A stretch of 6,131 nucleotides of DNA from DAOUBP01 sp964513075 (lineage in GTDB: Bacteria; Chloroflexota; Anaerolineae; CG2-30-64-16). Shown here piece after piece: positions 5,048 to 6,131 of this stretch; position 1 is the first letter of the stretch; each line of letters starts with the position of its first letter. Below the pieces are notes generated by a model that saw only the letters and a list, made by a program, of their open reading frames with translations, was not told the DNA's origin and ran no database searches. The stretch is taken from the NCBI GenBank assembly GCA_964513075.1, contig CAZELR010000138.1, forward strand, positions 1-6,131, read 5' to 3'. The position numbers and the translations under genes were made by a program.

Positions 5048-6131
5048 ATGCAGAAGAAGAGATGGCTCAGACTGATCAGCGGCGCGGCCGCGCTGCTGTT
5101 GGTGCTGACGGCCGTGGCGTGGGTCGTGACGCCAGATCTGACAACCCCCCGACCAAGAGCCGGGACGCTCAGCACGGCAGGCGCGGCGCAGGGGCTGAGC
5201 CGAGTCAGCCAGGCGGCCGATGAGAAGCCGGTGGGCGATGGACCGATCGTGATCCAGCCGGACCACATGGATGTTTCGCCGCCCCTGCGTGACATCGAGC
5301 CCGTCGTGGCGACGCCGGAGGAGGAGGCCCTGATCCGATTCAGAGAAATCGGACTGCTGCCCGGCCACGCGGTGGAAGGCAGCTTCGGTGGGGTGGATGC
5401 CACGCTCCAGGACTGGCACGGGCCGCTGGCCGCCATGCCCTCCCCCATTCAGAACTGGGATGGGATCAACAACGTCGGCTACACCATACGTCCGCCCGAC
5501 ACCCAAGGTGACGTCGGCCTCAACCATTATGTCCAGTGGGTAAACCTCCGCTTCCAGATCTGGAACAAGACCGGCACGTCGCTGTACGGCCCGGCCCTGG
5601 GCAACACGCTCTGGAGCGGCTTTGGCGGCCAGTGTCAGACCACCAACGACGGCGACCCGATCACCCTCTACGATCACCTGGCAGACCGCTGGGTCATGAT
5701 GCAGTTCGCGGTCACCAGCACGCCCAACTTGATCTGCCTCGCCGTGTCGCAGACGGCTGATCCGACCGGGAGTTGGTACCGGTATTCGTACTCCTGGCCC
5801 AGCAGCTACATGCCGGACTACCCCAAGCTGGGATTGTGGCCCGACGGTTATTACCTGACGGTCAACCAGTTCACGCAGGCGGGAAACTGGGTCAGCGGGG
5901 GTGTGGCCGCGTTCGAGCGGTCCAAGATGCTGACCGGCGCTGCGGCGCAGACGATCTACTACAATCTGGCCTCCACCTACGGCGGGATGCTGCCAGCCGA
6001 CTGGGAAGGATCGACCCCGCCGCCCAGCGGAGCGCCCATTCCCTTCGCGGAGTGGGACGACTCGGCCTCGATTGGACCCAACGATGCGCTGCGGATCTGG
6101 AATTTCCACGTGGACTGGACCACGCCGGCTA
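5048..6131 (+). CDS. Secreted protein of an uncharacterised, widespread bacterial family (3' truncated)
   Basis: The frame is open to the right edge with no stop, giving 361 complete codons; the C-terminus is missing. The N-terminus is a signal peptide: basic QKKRWLR, a hydrophobic core at about 10-27, and a possible AVA cleavage motif at 22-24. A low-complexity Pro/Ala/Gly-rich linker follows to about residue 90. The folded part has landmarks QGDVGLNHYVQWVN (153-166), GNTLWSGFGGQC (185-196), LYDHLADRWVMMQF (207-220), AVSQTADPTGSWYRY (232-246), YPKLGLWPDGYYLTVNQF (258-275) and WNFHVDWTTP (351-360). I recall these blocks from hypothetical exoproteins of many environmental bacteria, but know no function. 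The repeated aromatic and Asp/Gly blocks would suit a beta-propeller, which is inference. C196 and C230 could form a disulfide. I see no catalytic motif. ATG 5045 is the alternative start. The gene sits after a terminator, so it is probably its own unit. Confidence 0.9.
   Translation, partial: MQKKRWLRLISGAAALLLVLTAVAWVVTPDLTTPRPRAGTLSTAGAAQGLSRVSQAADEKPVGDGPIVIQPDHMDVSPPLRDIEPVVATPEEEALIRFREIGLLPGHAVEGSFGGVDATLQDWHGPLAAMPSPIQNWDGINNVGYTIRPPDTQGDVGLNHYVQWVNLRFQIWNKTGTSLYGPALGNTLWSGFGGQCQTTNDGDPITLYDHLADRWVMMQFAVTSTPNLICLAVSQTADPTGSWYRYSYSWPSSYMPDYPKLGLWPDGYYLTVNQFTQAGNWVSGGVAAFERSKMLTGAAAQTIYYNLASTYGGMLPADWEGSTPPPSGAPIPFAEWDDSASIGPNDALRIWNFHVDWTTPA

Noticed and set aside
4961..6109. Open frame on the - strand (382 codons)
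   Set aside because: It is antisense to the secreted protein starting at 5048, which has a signal peptide, a full AGGAGG and family blocks. The antisense product is Arg/Val/Gly-rich without domain features.

Overview
The window is about 6.1 kb of GC-rich bacterial DNA with three secreted-protein genes, all on the + strand. Two run off the window edges. The style of the proteins suggests a Chloroflexota (Anaerolineae-like) genome: long multidomain exoproteins, a GEVED module, an Fn3-like module starting 'LASFTA...LAWETVSE...GFNVYR', and a C-terminal hydrophobic helix ending in an Arg cluster. This assignment is inference from protein style, since there is no rRNA or other taxonomic marker.

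Layout. (1) 2-607 is the 3' end of a large surface or exoprotein gene; only the end of its GEVED domain, the Fn3-like domain and the membrane/sorting tail are visible. (2) 608-1179 is a 572-bp intergenic stretch rich in palindromes, including a long imperfect hairpin (844-928) and a set of competing inverted repeats (734-835). It ends in a good sigma-70-type promoter (1071-1099). (3) 1180-4776 encodes a 1198-residue secreted M14 zinc carboxypeptidase of the carboxypeptidase T type, with all catalytic residues present. It is followed by Ig/Fn3-like domains, a proprotein-convertase P domain, a GEVED domain, an Fn3-like domain and a C-terminal membrane/sorting tail. A strong intrinsic terminator follows at 4808-4853. 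(4) 4854-5047 holds a degenerate dispersed palindrome, a probable extended -10 promoter and a strong Shine-Dalgarno. (5) 5048 to the right edge is the 5' part of a third secreted protein, from a widespread but uncharacterised family.

The genes look like separate transcription units for exported proteins, not an operon: gene 2 has its own promoter and terminator, and gene 3 its own promoter. The first two proteins share the same C-terminal GEVED/Fn3/tail cassette. The DNA of that cassette switches abruptly from about 81% to about 96% identity between the copies. This is good evidence for recent recombination or gene conversion between the two tails, and it suggests the tail acts as an interchangeable export/anchoring module.

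I see no CRISPR array, tRNA, rRNA, transposase, toxin-antitoxin pair or defence gene. The most notable content is the duplicated tail cassette, the altered specificity pocket of the carboxypeptidase and the structured intergenic region.
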